Positions 5,241 through 12,720 of a DNA stretch of 22,150 nt are shown piece after piece. Numbering within the stretch: position 1 is the first letter of the stretch; each line of letters opens with the position of its first letter. Both the position numbers and the translations under genes were made by a program. Source of the DNA: a virus. A model generated the notes under the pieces. That model was not told where the DNA came from, did not search any database, and saw nothing but the letters and a program-made list of their open reading frames with translations. Where the stretch lies: the IMG/VR virus record IMGVR_UViG_3300006874_000163, positions 1-22,150 of that record; one strand, given 5' to 3'.

Positions 5241-5922
5241 CTACTTTACATCAGAGACCGAAGAATATATAAAGAAATATAATACTTCAACAGATCAAGA
5301 TTACCGAAATAAGATCTTTACAGATCATATCTACCTACCTTTTTATAAGTTAGCAGAGAATATTATACATACTTTTAAATTCTACTATACAGACGTAGAC
5401 CAAATTGAGGACTTAAAACATGAGATAGTATCAGTTTTACTAGAGGAGAAAATTATGAAGTTTGATCCTACTAATGGAGCAAAAGCATATTCCTATTTTG
5501 GCACTATAGTGAAACGCTGGTTAATAAACTATAATAATAAAAACTATAAAAAACTTAAACAGATTGGTTCTTTCTCAGACGTTGAGGATTCATATGAAGA
5601 CGATCTAGATGATCTTGATGCTCCAGGTGCACTTCCTTTAAGTAAGTTTATTGATCAATGGGTTAACGAAGTTTACGAAAATCTCGAAAAACTTTTTGTA
5701 AAGGAGCATGAACTACAAATAGCAGATGCTGTTTTAACTATTTTTAAGACCCGACACGATTTAGAAATATTTAAAAAGAAAGCACTATATATCTATATAA
5801 GGGAAATGACAGACTGTGACACTCCGCAGCTTACAAAAGTAATTACCTCCTTAAGAGAACTTTTTCGAACACAGTATCAAGCTTACTACGATAAAGGGTT
5901 AATATCTAATAATCCTTTGTAA
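5215..5922 (+). CDS. 55: Late-transcription sigma factor, T4 gp55-like
   Basis: The protein is small for a sigma factor (235 aa; T4 gp55 is 185). Residues 60-120 resemble sigma region 2 as seen in gp55: DVDQIEDLKHEIV, then KFDPTNGAKAYSYFGTIV and a basic segment NYNNKNYKKLK, the same order as the FDETKYKNPHAY block of T4. An acidic linker (121-137) follows. A helical C-terminal part (165-225, including YIYIREMTDCDTPQLTKVI) could be a region 4-like helix-turn-helix. Its role would be to bind host core RNA polymerase and direct it to late promoters with the T4 sliding clamp and co-activator, neither of which is in this window. The ATG at 5215 lies within the preceding gene. Confidence 0.7.
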   Translation: MARKKSKANYFTSETEEYIKKYNTSTDQDYRNKIFTDHIYLPFYKLAENIIHTFKFYYTDVDQIEDLKHEIVSVLLEEKIMKFDPTNGAKAYSYFGTIVKRWLINYNNKNYKKLKQIGSFSDVEDSYEDDLDDLDAPGALPLSKFIDQWVNEVYENLEKLFVKEHELQIADAVLTIFKTRHDLEIFKKKALYIYIREMTDCDTPQLTKVITSLRELFRTQYQAYYDKGLISNNPL

Positions 5923-5925
5923 GTC

Positions 5926-5933
5926 TATTTATT
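5926..5933 (+). promoter_or_regulatory. TATTTATT element upstream of the baseplate block
   Basis: CTATTTATTATAAACT lies in the 27-nt gap before the ATG at 5950. It is a one-base variant of the TATTTATA element found before the genes at 1014, 2227, 8705 and 16743. Confidence 0.25.
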
Positions 5934-5949
5934 ATAAACTATTTTTATT

Positions 5950-6309
5950 ATGAGTTTAGATAAAGAAATATTTTCAGGAAAGACTCTATCTGACCTCTTT
6001 GGTGAAATATACGACAACTCTAAAGAAACTAAAGGACAGGTTAAAGCTCTTATCGGGGAGTTAAAACCTCTAATAGAAAACATTGGAGACGCTACTCTTA
6101 TTGTTCCTATGATAAAGGAATATATGGAGATAGGAGTAAAGAATGACGAGCATTTGATTAAATTAGCGACGGTAATTCAACGTATAGAAACAGCACAAGC
6201 CAAAGGAGAAACAGGTGAATTTGATTTCTCAGACTTACAGGATTTACTAGAAGAGCAAGAAGCTCTTGACCAACAGGTAGATGAAGTACAAAAAGAAGAA
6301 GAGGAGTAA
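5950..6309 (+). CDS. Hypothetical acidic coiled-coil protein, 119 aa
   Basis: The protein is helical, strongly acidic at the C terminus (residues 95-119 are mostly Glu, Asp, Gln and Leu) and has no membrane segment. A first helical part (1-70) may form a bundle, and the tail a coiled coil. It resembles small unknown proteins of T4-like phages only in general character. It ends immediately before the spike gene (TAA then ATG with no gap), which suggests co-regulation and perhaps a chaperone or assembly role in baseplate formation. That role is inferred from position alone. Confidence 0.6.
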   Translation: MSLDKEIFSGKTLSDLFGEIYDNSKETKGQVKALIGELKPLIENIGDATLIVPMIKEYMEIGVKNDEHLIKLATVIQRIETAQAKGETGEFDFSDLQDLLEEQEALDQQVDEVQKEEEE

Positions 6310-7473
6310 ATGGCAATCAATTATAACTTTGGTTCAAGATTAACTCCTTCTAGAAGTAGTCAAGCTAAGGGAAGTAGTAGCGGAAACATTCCTAATATAC
6401 TTTACGGAAGGGTTACCGATATAGTTGTAGACGCTTTTCATCCTCTTTACAATACATATGGAAAGAGTCAAGCACTATATGGGGTAGAGTACGTAGAAGT
6501 AACTACAGCAGCAGACTTATCTGATGATGCTGAAAAAAAGTTTGCGTACTGCGGTTCTACTTTTTTTAAAAGACTACCTTTAAAGAGTGAAATTGTTTTA
6601 ATAATAAATGCACCTTCATCAGGGAATAGAGATTTTGGTGGTACAAGCCTAAATAAATACTGGATAGATATTGTACCCATATGGAATCACACACACCATA
6701 ACGCTTACCCGGATGTTACACAGGAAGGAGAAGGAGATGCAGATTTAGGTAAATATTTCGAAGAGCAGTCTGCAGTTAATAACCTACAGATGTTCCCCGG
6801 GGATGTTATTGTAGAAGGTAGACATGGAAGCTCACTACGTTTTGGTGGAACTAAATTTGATTCTAACGAAATAACTGATTCATCAAATAATATGAAACCG
6901 TTTACTATACTTCGTAACGGTCAAGTTGAATCTCAAGATGGAATAGATACTGTTTTAGAGAATATAGATGAAGATCCTAGCTCAATATACTTAACATCAG
7001 ACCACACTATTAACTTAACTCAAGCTAATGACAAGAGAGACGCATTAGAAGAGGAACCAGATAAGGCTAATTCCTTTAAAGGGAATCAAGTTTTAATTAA
7101 TTCGGGTAGGTTATTTTTTAATGCAAAAGAAGAGGGTATATTTCTTTCTGCTGCAGAACAAATAGGTTTCAATTCCAAAGAAATTGGATTAGATGCTGAT
7201 AAGTATATTGCATTGGATTCTAAAAAAATCTACTTAGGGGTAGAAGGGTTTAGAGAAAACGAACCTGTACTTAAAGGACAGTCTTCTATTGACTGGTTAG
7301 ATGATTTTATATCTCAGTTTGAAACCATAGTAAAAGGAATGGCGACAGCACCACCCGCCCCACCTGCATTTGTTGCTAAGATGGTCGCTACATCTAACGC
7401 TTTACTTCCTAACATACCTGTATTAAAACAACAATTAAAATTACTTCTCTCTAAAAAAGTATACACAGAATAA
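6310..7473 (+). CDS. 5: Baseplate central spike protein, gp5-like, without lysozyme domain
   Basis: The N-terminal part (about 28-126) looks like the OB-fold of the T4 gp5/VgrG group: LYGRVTDIVVD, then beta strands ending IWIDIVPIWN-like at 117-126. Next comes MFPGDVIVEGRHGSSLRFGG (161-180), the conserved turn at the OB/helix junction. From about 220 to 312 there are short beta repeats (INLTQ, VLINSGRLFFNA, IFLSAAEQIGF, KYIALDSKKIYLG) typical of the triple-stranded beta-helix. The C terminus is helical with a proline-rich patch (APPAPPAF). T4 gp5 (575 aa) has an internal lysozyme domain that is absent here, so cell-wall digestion must come from another protein. The trimer would form the membrane-piercing tip of the tail. 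Confidence 0.75.
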   Translation: MAINYNFGSRLTPSRSSQAKGSSSGNIPNILYGRVTDIVVDAFHPLYNTYGKSQALYGVEYVEVTTAADLSDDAEKKFAYCGSTFFKRLPLKSEIVLIINAPSSGNRDFGGTSLNKYWIDIVPIWNHTHHNAYPDVTQEGEGDADLGKYFEEQSAVNNLQMFPGDVIVEGRHGSSLRFGGTKFDSNEITDSSNNMKPFTILRNGQVESQDGIDTVLENIDEDPSSIYLTSDHTINLTQANDKRDALEEEPDKANSFKGNQVLINSGRLFFNAKEEGIFLSAAEQIGFNSKEIGLDADKYIALDSKKIYLGVEGFRENEPVLKGQSSIDWLDDFISQFETIVKGMATAPPAPPAFVAKMVATSNALLPNIPVLKQQLKLLLSKKVYTE

Positions 7474-8687
7474 TGCCATACGTTAATATACCAGATAGTG
7501 GATTAGGAGGAGTAGTAGCTGTATTAGTAGGTAAAATACAAGGTAAACTCTCAGCTCAGGTTTTAAATAAAGCTACACAGATAACTAATAAACTTAATGT
7601 TAGTGGCTGTCCATCAAAAAGAGATGTACAAAGACTAAGAAGTCAAAAACAGCAATTAGATAATATAATTAACAGCCTCAATAATAGATTATCTAAATTT
7701 CAAAGACTTCCCTCTAAACTTAAAGGACCACTGAACGGCTTCAAGGCAGCTTTAAAAATTATACTTTCACTACCTATACCTCAATCAGTCCCTCCGGGAT
7801 TTGGTATACCTATAAATATTACAACTAAGTATGCAGATATAATGCACTTACTTAAAGAATTTATAAAGCAGATAGATGAAATTATTAAATCAATAGAGGT
7901 AGTACTGGATACACCCTCAGTAGTAGTAGGAGGAATATCAACAAACTTAAATAGAGCAGATAATGCTCTAAAGGCATGTGAAGCACAAATTGCTTTACAA
8001 GATGAGCTGGATAGCGGTAATGTAAGTATAGAAGAATTAACTCAGATAGGACTAATAGATGATAATGAAATTTTTATTTTTTCAACTTTAGGACCAAGAC
8101 TTCTTGGAAACACTACAAATAGCGGTTTAGAAGCTATTGGTAAACAAAGCAGTTTTAATGATAACTCAGACAGTAGATTAAAAGGTAAATGGATTTCGGG
8201 TAGAGAGTATAAAGAACTTGATAATATTTTATTTAATAATCTGAAGTGGTCTTGTACTAAAGATCATATTTCACGAAAAGACGGTAATAAATTAGATGGG
8301 CCTCCTGGTATAGGTCCATGGAAAGAATTAAATAAATTAGAGCAAGAAAGTATCGATACTCTTAATGAACTATTAAGAAAGTTAAACGATAGTAACCTAT
8401 CAAGTGATATAAAAAATAGAATAAAGTCTATATTAGATAACTTTAACACCCCAACGCAGGCCACTACTGTAGCAGACTCTAATTTCTTTCATACTGGTCC
8501 AAACGGGATAGTTTATAAACTAGAAATTTTAACTGCCTCAGACTCTCCTGCAATAGCTCCAAAACGATTTGCAGTAGCAAAAGATAGACAAGGAGTAATA
8601 GTACTGAGAGGGCCTAAGTCTTTTAGTTCATCTACACAAGTACTTTTAAACGAAATAAAATTTAGAATAGATAATCAACTTCCATAA
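7473..8687 (+). CDS. Predicted baseplate/tail structural protein, 404 aa
   Basis: I do not recognise this family with certainty. Residues 40-85 form a likely coiled coil (CPSKRDVQRLRSQKQQL onward), and a long helical middle follows. A compact mixed domain closes the protein (345-404, NGIVYKLEILTASD ... RFAVAKDRQGVIVLRG). The gene sits between the spike and the gp25-like wedge, starts on the stop codon of the spike gene (TAATG overlap) and is oriented with the whole block. A baseplate hub or hub-to-wedge connector is therefore the most natural reading. A gp27- or gp29-related role is possible but not shown by sequence. Confidence 0.6.
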   Translation: MPYVNIPDSGLGGVVAVLVGKIQGKLSAQVLNKATQITNKLNVSGCPSKRDVQRLRSQKQQLDNIINSLNNRLSKFQRLPSKLKGPLNGFKAALKIILSLPIPQSVPPGFGIPINITTKYADIMHLLKEFIKQIDEIIKSIEVVLDTPSVVVGGISTNLNRADNALKACEAQIALQDELDSGNVSIEELTQIGLIDDNEIFIFSTLGPRLLGNTTNSGLEAIGKQSSFNDNSDSRLKGKWISGREYKELDNILFNNLKWSCTKDHISRKDGNKLDGPPGIGPWKELNKLEQESIDTLNELLRKLNDSNLSSDIKNRIKSILDNFNTPTQATTVADSNFFHTGPNGIVYKLEILTASDSPAIAPKRFAVAKDRQGVIVLRGPKSFSSSTQVLLNEIKFRIDNQLP

Positions 8688-8693
8688 CTAAAC

Positions 8694-8701
8694 TATTTAT
8701 A
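8694..8701 (+). promoter_or_regulatory. TATTTATA element directly before the gene at 8705
   Basis: ACTATTTATATATATG: the element ends three bases before the ATG. That is too close for a promoter -10 box serving this ATG with any leader, and it hints instead at a translation-initiation signal or a minus-strand TATAAATA. Confidence 0.3.
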
Positions 8702-8704
8702 TAT

Positions 8705-9109
8705 ATGAAACTCGATCAATTAAGAAAAATCATACGAGAAGAAGTAAGAGCTGCAGTTAAGGAGGAGTTACAAGAAGTAATGAATGAAGCAGTTAAAATC
8801 GCTTCTACTCCAACTAAAATGCAGGAAGTACCAAAAGGACAGTCAAAAAAATGGTCTGTAGGTAAATCAGCTACATTAGATGAAATGTTAAATGCGACTA
8901 GAGCTGAAATGACATATCAAGATGTTAGTAATATTGTAGGCAGTACAGGAGTTCAAAAGCCAAATTTTGCAGCAATGATGTCTAATCAGATGGTAAGAGA
9001 AAACACCGGTCCAATGCCCGGGATAGATATAAGTAAATTAGATTTTGTTGGAAAAGCTAAATCCATTTTTGATGCATCTTTAAAGAAAGATAAAAACAGG
9101 TTAGGATAA
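8705..9109 (+). CDS. Hypothetical phage protein with charged N-terminal helix, 134 aa
   Basis: The N terminus MKLDQLRKIIREEVRAAVKE opens a long amphipathic, charged helix (1-32). Similar openings recur in small proteins of marine T4-like phages. The remaining sequence is less regular (residues 33-134) and has no cysteines or membrane segments. It sits four bases before the gp25-like gene, inside the baseplate block, so an assembly or minor structural role is likely. The strong N-terminal helix supports this start even though the TATTTATA element crowds it. Confidence 0.6.
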   Translation: MKLDQLRKIIREEVRAAVKEELQEVMNEAVKIASTPTKMQEVPKGQSKKWSVGKSATLDEMLNATRAEMTYQDVSNIVGSTGVQKPNFAAMMSNQMVRENTGPMPGIDISKLDFVGKAKSIFDASLKKDKNRLG

Positions 9110-9113
9110 AACA

Positions 9114-9524
9114 ATGGCATATAATGTAGAAATAAAAGATCCACTAGATCTCCAGCCAAGAAAGGCTATAGGAGTAAAATTACCATTTTCTAGTGACTCT
9201 GTATTTACATCTACATATGCTTCTAGAGATGCAATAAAAACTAACTTAATAAACTTTTTTCTCACTGGTAAAGGAGAAAGATACCTTAATCCGACTTTTG
9301 GCTCTGAGATTAAAAACTTTCTATTTGAACATATCAACTCAGATAATCTTAGAATTATAGACGCTCTAGTAAGGAAAGAAATACAAATATTTTTTCCAAA
9401 AGTAGAACCTATTAGTATAAACCTAATAGGAGACCCAGATAGAAACACACTTCAATTTTCTATGACATACACTGTTAAGCAGACTAACATAGACGATGAA
9501 GTAATAATTAACTTTGAACAGTAA
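9114..9524 (+). CDS. 25: Baseplate wedge subunit, gp25-like
   Basis: The length (136 aa) is typical of T4 gp25 (132) and of the GpW/gp25 family. The family signature is present: NFFLTGKGERYLNP (47-60) followed directly by TFGSEIKNFLFE (61-72). The C-terminal strand pattern (FSMTYTVKQTN) also fits. The protein binds the gp6 wedge and helps start sheath polymerisation; the family is shared by contractile phage tails, type VI secretion (TssE) and related injection machines. Its stop codon overlaps the ATG of the gp6-like gene (TAATG), preserving the 25-6 order of T4. Confidence 0.9.
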   Translation: MAYNVEIKDPLDLQPRKAIGVKLPFSSDSVFTSTYASRDAIKTNLINFFLTGKGERYLNPTFGSEIKNFLFEHINSDNLRIIDALVRKEIQIFFPKVEPISINLIGDPDRNTLQFSMTYTVKQTNIDDEVIINFEQ

Positions 9525-11335
9525 TGGCTGAAGAAAAAGACATAAAGTATATCAATAGAGAGTTTGGGGATTTTAAAGCTCAACTAATTGAATTCGCTAA
9601 AAATTACTTCCCAGACACCTATAACGACTTCACAGAAGCTTCTCCGGGTGCTATGTTTATTGAAATGGCAGCATACGTGGGAGACGTGCTGTCTTTCTAT
9701 ACAGATACCCAGCTTCAAGAAAGTTTTCTTCAACATGCACAGAATCCTTCAAATCTTTATTCTCTAGCCTACATGATGGGGTATAGACCTAAAGTCTCTA
9801 ATGCAGCTGAAGTAGAATTAGAAGTATCTCAAAGGGTTCAAGCTTCTGGTTCTAATTTTTTACCGGACTTTAAACAAGCTCTAAAGCTGAGCGATAACAC
9901 AGTAAGTACTTCTACATCTACTGGTAATCAGACATTTATTCACACTAAGCCTATAGATTTTAAGTTTAGTAGTTCTTTTGACCCAACTGATATTCAAATT
10001 TACTCATTAGAAAACGGACAGCCTGAAGAGTATATACTTACTAAAAAAGTAAGAGCATTTTCAGGAGAAATAAAAACCTACAGTAAAGAGTTTACTACTG
10101 CTGAAAAATTTGCAACTATAGAAATACAAGATACAGATATCATTAAAGTCTTAGATATTACTGACAGTGATGGAAATGTGTGGTACGAAGTACCGTATTT
10201 AGGGCAAGATACTATTTTTATTGAAGAATCTAACACTGGAGATGATAGAGATATTACCCCTAGTGTTATGAAACTTCAAAGCGTCCCTAGAAGATTTATA
10301 TCTAGATTTACATCTAAGGAAGTACTCCAAGTACAGTTCGGTTCAGGAGTGGTTATAGCTAAAGACGAAGAGTTTTTACCTGACCCTACATTTATTAAAA
10401 AGTATGGAGACGCAGATACAATAAATAAGTTTGATATTTCGTATGATCCATCAAATTTTCTTTTCACAAGAACATACGGCTTAGCTCCAAATAATACAAC
10501 CTTAACAATAAGGTATATTACAGGAGGAGGAGTATCAGCTAACGTACCCGCCAATACTATAACTGATATAACTACAACTCCGACTGGTACTGATACTACT
10601 TATGCTAGTACTATTACCTGCAATAACCCTACACCAGCATCAGGAGGAAAAGATGGAGATACAGTAGAAGAACTAAGACAAAATAGTTTAAGATCTTACG
10701 GTGAACAGAAAAGAGCTGTAACTCTTCAGGATTTTACTGTCAGAGCTGCTTCTCTTCCTTTTCAATTTGGGACTGTTGCAAAAACATTTGTTACAAGAGA
10801 GTTGACAGGAAACAGTGATAGAAGTGTATTAGATAAGAATCCCTTAGCACTAGCTATGTATGTACTAGCTTATGATGGAAACGGTAAGCTCACAACAGCT
10901 GGTACAACAGCTAAGAATAACCTACAGACTTATCTATCTCAATATATGCTACTTACTGATGCGTTAGATATAAAAGATGCTTTTATAGTAAACATTGGGG
11001 TAAAGTTTGAGATATTAACCTTACCTAATTACGCTTCTAGAGATGTACTTTTAAGTTGTACTACTGCTCTAAAAGATTATTTTAAAATTAGTAAGTGGAG
11101 TATAAATCAACCTATTAACCTCTCTTCTATTTACACACTACTTGATAAAATAAAAGGAGTACAGACAGTTAAAAAGGTATATATAGAAAATAAGCAAGGA
11201 GGAAATTACTCACAATATGCATACGACGTCAAAGGAGCAACTAAAGATAACATAGTGTACCCTTCCTATGACCCTAGTATATTTGAAGTAAAGTTTCCAA
11301 ACACAGATATTGAAGGAAGAGTAACAAATATTTAA
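9524..11335 (+). CDS. 6: Baseplate wedge subunit, gp6-like (baseplate J family)
   Basis: The N-terminal block with KNYFPDTYNDF (27-37), SPGAMFIEMAAYVGDVLSFY (40-59) and the LAYMMGYRPK turn matches T4 gp6 and the baseplate J-like family. The core continues as a mixed beta region, with a likely baseplate J segment around 380-420 (GGKDGDTVEELRQNSLRSY) and a C-terminal domain ending FEVKFPNTDIEGRV. The length (603) is near that of T4 gp6 (660). In the particle, gp6 dimers form the ring that holds the baseplate wedges together and rearrange on contraction. It starts on the gp25 stop codon. Confidence 0.9.
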   Translation: MAEEKDIKYINREFGDFKAQLIEFAKNYFPDTYNDFTEASPGAMFIEMAAYVGDVLSFYTDTQLQESFLQHAQNPSNLYSLAYMMGYRPKVSNAAEVELEVSQRVQASGSNFLPDFKQALKLSDNTVSTSTSTGNQTFIHTKPIDFKFSSSFDPTDIQIYSLENGQPEEYILTKKVRAFSGEIKTYSKEFTTAEKFATIEIQDTDIIKVLDITDSDGNVWYEVPYLGQDTIFIEESNTGDDRDITPSVMKLQSVPRRFISRFTSKEVLQVQFGSGVVIAKDEEFLPDPTFIKKYGDADTINKFDISYDPSNFLFTRTYGLAPNNTTLTIRYITGGGVSANVPANTITDITTTPTGTDTTYASTITCNNPTPASGGKDGDTVEELRQNSLRSYGEQKRAVTLQDFTVRAASLPFQFGTVAKTFVTRELTGNSDRSVLDKNPLALAMYVLAYDGNGKLTTAGTTAKNNLQTYLSQYMLLTDALDIKDAFIVNIGVKFEILTLPNYASRDVLLSCTTALKDYFKISKWSINQPINLSSIYTLLDKIKGVQTVKKVYIENKQGGNYSQYAYDVKGATKDNIVYPSYDPSIFEVKFPNTDIEGRVTNI

Positions 11336-11336
11336 C

Positions 11337-12389
11337 ATGGCAGTATATAGAATATTTCCCGAAAAAGACACAACTATATGGTCAGAACCAAATACAGTAG
11401 ATGTTTACGGTAATGCTGGTTTAGATCCTGTTATAGAAGTAGGAGGATATCCTGATGCTAATCTAGTTGGAAGAACACAGAGGTCATTAATACAGTTTAA
11501 ATCTACTGATATAGCTTCTGTATTAGAAAGTAAAATAACTGGTGCCTGGTCTTCCAGCTTACATCTCTACCTAGCATCTGCAACAGAAATACCTACCTCG
11601 TACACTCTATACGCATACCCAGTCTCTCAATCATGGACAAATGGGACCGGGCGTAGAGACGATAGTCCTTTAGATAAGACAGGAGTATCTTGGAAGTATA
11701 GAGGAGCTCAAGAAAATGAATGGGATGCTTTAGGAGGAGACTATATTACCTCCAGCGTATCAGGTAGTCAAACTTTTGGTTTAGATTCTACTCATGACGT
11801 AGATATGGATGTTACCTCCATAGTTTCTTCACATTACAGTAGCAGCCTACCTAACTATGGAATAATGTTAAGAATAGAGGATACTTACGAAAACTATGTG
11901 TCTGCTAGTATAAATTTAAAATATTTTGGAGCTAACTCTCATACTATTTTTCCTCCGTACTTAGAATTCAAATGGGACGATAGTTCTTATAGTTCTACCC
12001 TAACTGAACTATCAACAGATATTGCTACAGTATCAATAAAAAACCATAAAGAAAAATATACTGATTCTGATTCTGTTAGATTCAGACTATCAGCTAGACC
12101 TAAATACCCTACAAGAAGTTTTACAACATCGTCTATATACTTAACAGAATATAAGCTACCAGCAGCATCATATTGGGGTATCAAAGATGAGTATAGTGGA
12201 GAGATGATTATTGACTTCAATACAACATATACAAAGGTAAGTGCCGACAATACAAGTAGTTATTTTGACGTGTATATGGATTCTCTTCAACCAGAAAGAT
12301 TCTATAGATTATTAGTCAAAACTACTTTAAATGATAGCACTATTGTATTAGATAATAATAATGTTTTCAAAGTAGTAAGACATGGCTAA
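11337..12389 (+). CDS. Baseplate-associated DNRLRE/CBM96-like protein, 350 aa
   Basis: Residues 1-200 resemble the DNRLRE/CBM96-like beta-sandwich seen in cell-surface and phage proteins: FPEKDTTIWSEPN (7-19), an IEVGGYPD strand, RSLIQFKSTDI (49-59), a LYAYPVSQSWTNGTG segment and a YGIMLRIED strand near 174. Related domains bind glycans. The second half (~200-350) is another beta region ending with a FYRLLVKTTL strand. It lies one base after the gp6-like gene, where T4-like phages encode wedge or fibre-attachment proteins. I infer a baseplate decoration or fibre adaptor that may touch host surface polysaccharide. The carbohydrate ligand is unknown. Confidence 0.6.
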   Translation: MAVYRIFPEKDTTIWSEPNTVDVYGNAGLDPVIEVGGYPDANLVGRTQRSLIQFKSTDIASVLESKITGAWSSSLHLYLASATEIPTSYTLYAYPVSQSWTNGTGRRDDSPLDKTGVSWKYRGAQENEWDALGGDYITSSVSGSQTFGLDSTHDVDMDVTSIVSSHYSSSLPNYGIMLRIEDTYENYVSASINLKYFGANSHTIFPPYLEFKWDDSSYSSTLTELSTDIATVSIKNHKEKYTDSDSVRFRLSARPKYPTRSFTTSSIYLTEYKLPAASYWGIKDEYSGEMIIDFNTTYTKVSADNTSSYFDVYMDSLQPERFYRLLVKTTLNDSTIVLDNNNVFKVVRHG

Positions 12390-12720
12390 TGAAGTAAGAA
12401 TAGAAAAAAGAGTATATGTAAAAGATCAGTTTGATAAAGTAATCGACAGATCGTTTAAAACATACGCTCAACCTGCTGCGGTAGAGGAACAACCTACTAT
12501 AGAGGACTTTTTTATTCTTTACGATCAGCTGTACTATGAAATACCAGCTGAAGGAGATACAAATTCACATAGGCACCTTATTGAAAGAAGCTCAGAACTT
12601 GTAGATTTTGAAAAGACTACTGAAGATATACAACCTCTTCTAGACGAAATAGCTACATTAAGAGAACAAATATTAGAGTACCAACAACAGTTAATAGAAG
12701 CTAACACACCTGAAGTATAG
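12382..12720 (+). CDS. Hypothetical baseplate-block protein, 112 aa
   Basis: The N-terminal half begins with strands (VRIEKRVYVKDQFDKVID), and the C-terminal 35 residues are a clear coiled coil (IQPLLDEIATLREQILEYQQ). There is no membrane segment. It overlaps the upstream gene by 8 nt, and its stop codon overlaps the GTG start of the 1004-residue wedge gene. This tight coupling suggests it partners that protein, perhaps as an assembly chaperone or oligomerisation adaptor. I do not recognise its family. Confidence 0.6.
   Translation: MANEVRIEKRVYVKDQFDKVIDRSFKTYAQPAAVEEQPTIEDFFILYDQLYYEIPAEGDTNSHRHLIERSSELVDFEKTTEDIQPLLDEIATLREQILEYQQQLIEANTPEV

Noticed and set aside
7811-7818. TATAAATA inside the 404-residue gene (and another at 13943-13950)
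   Set aside because: Both lie well inside coding regions with no gene start nearby. A few chance copies of an A/T-only octamer are expected in this composition. TATTTATA at 19213-19220 was set aside for the same reason.
9101-9448. Minus-strand open frame of 115 codons
   Set aside because: It is entirely antisense to the certain gp25-like gene.
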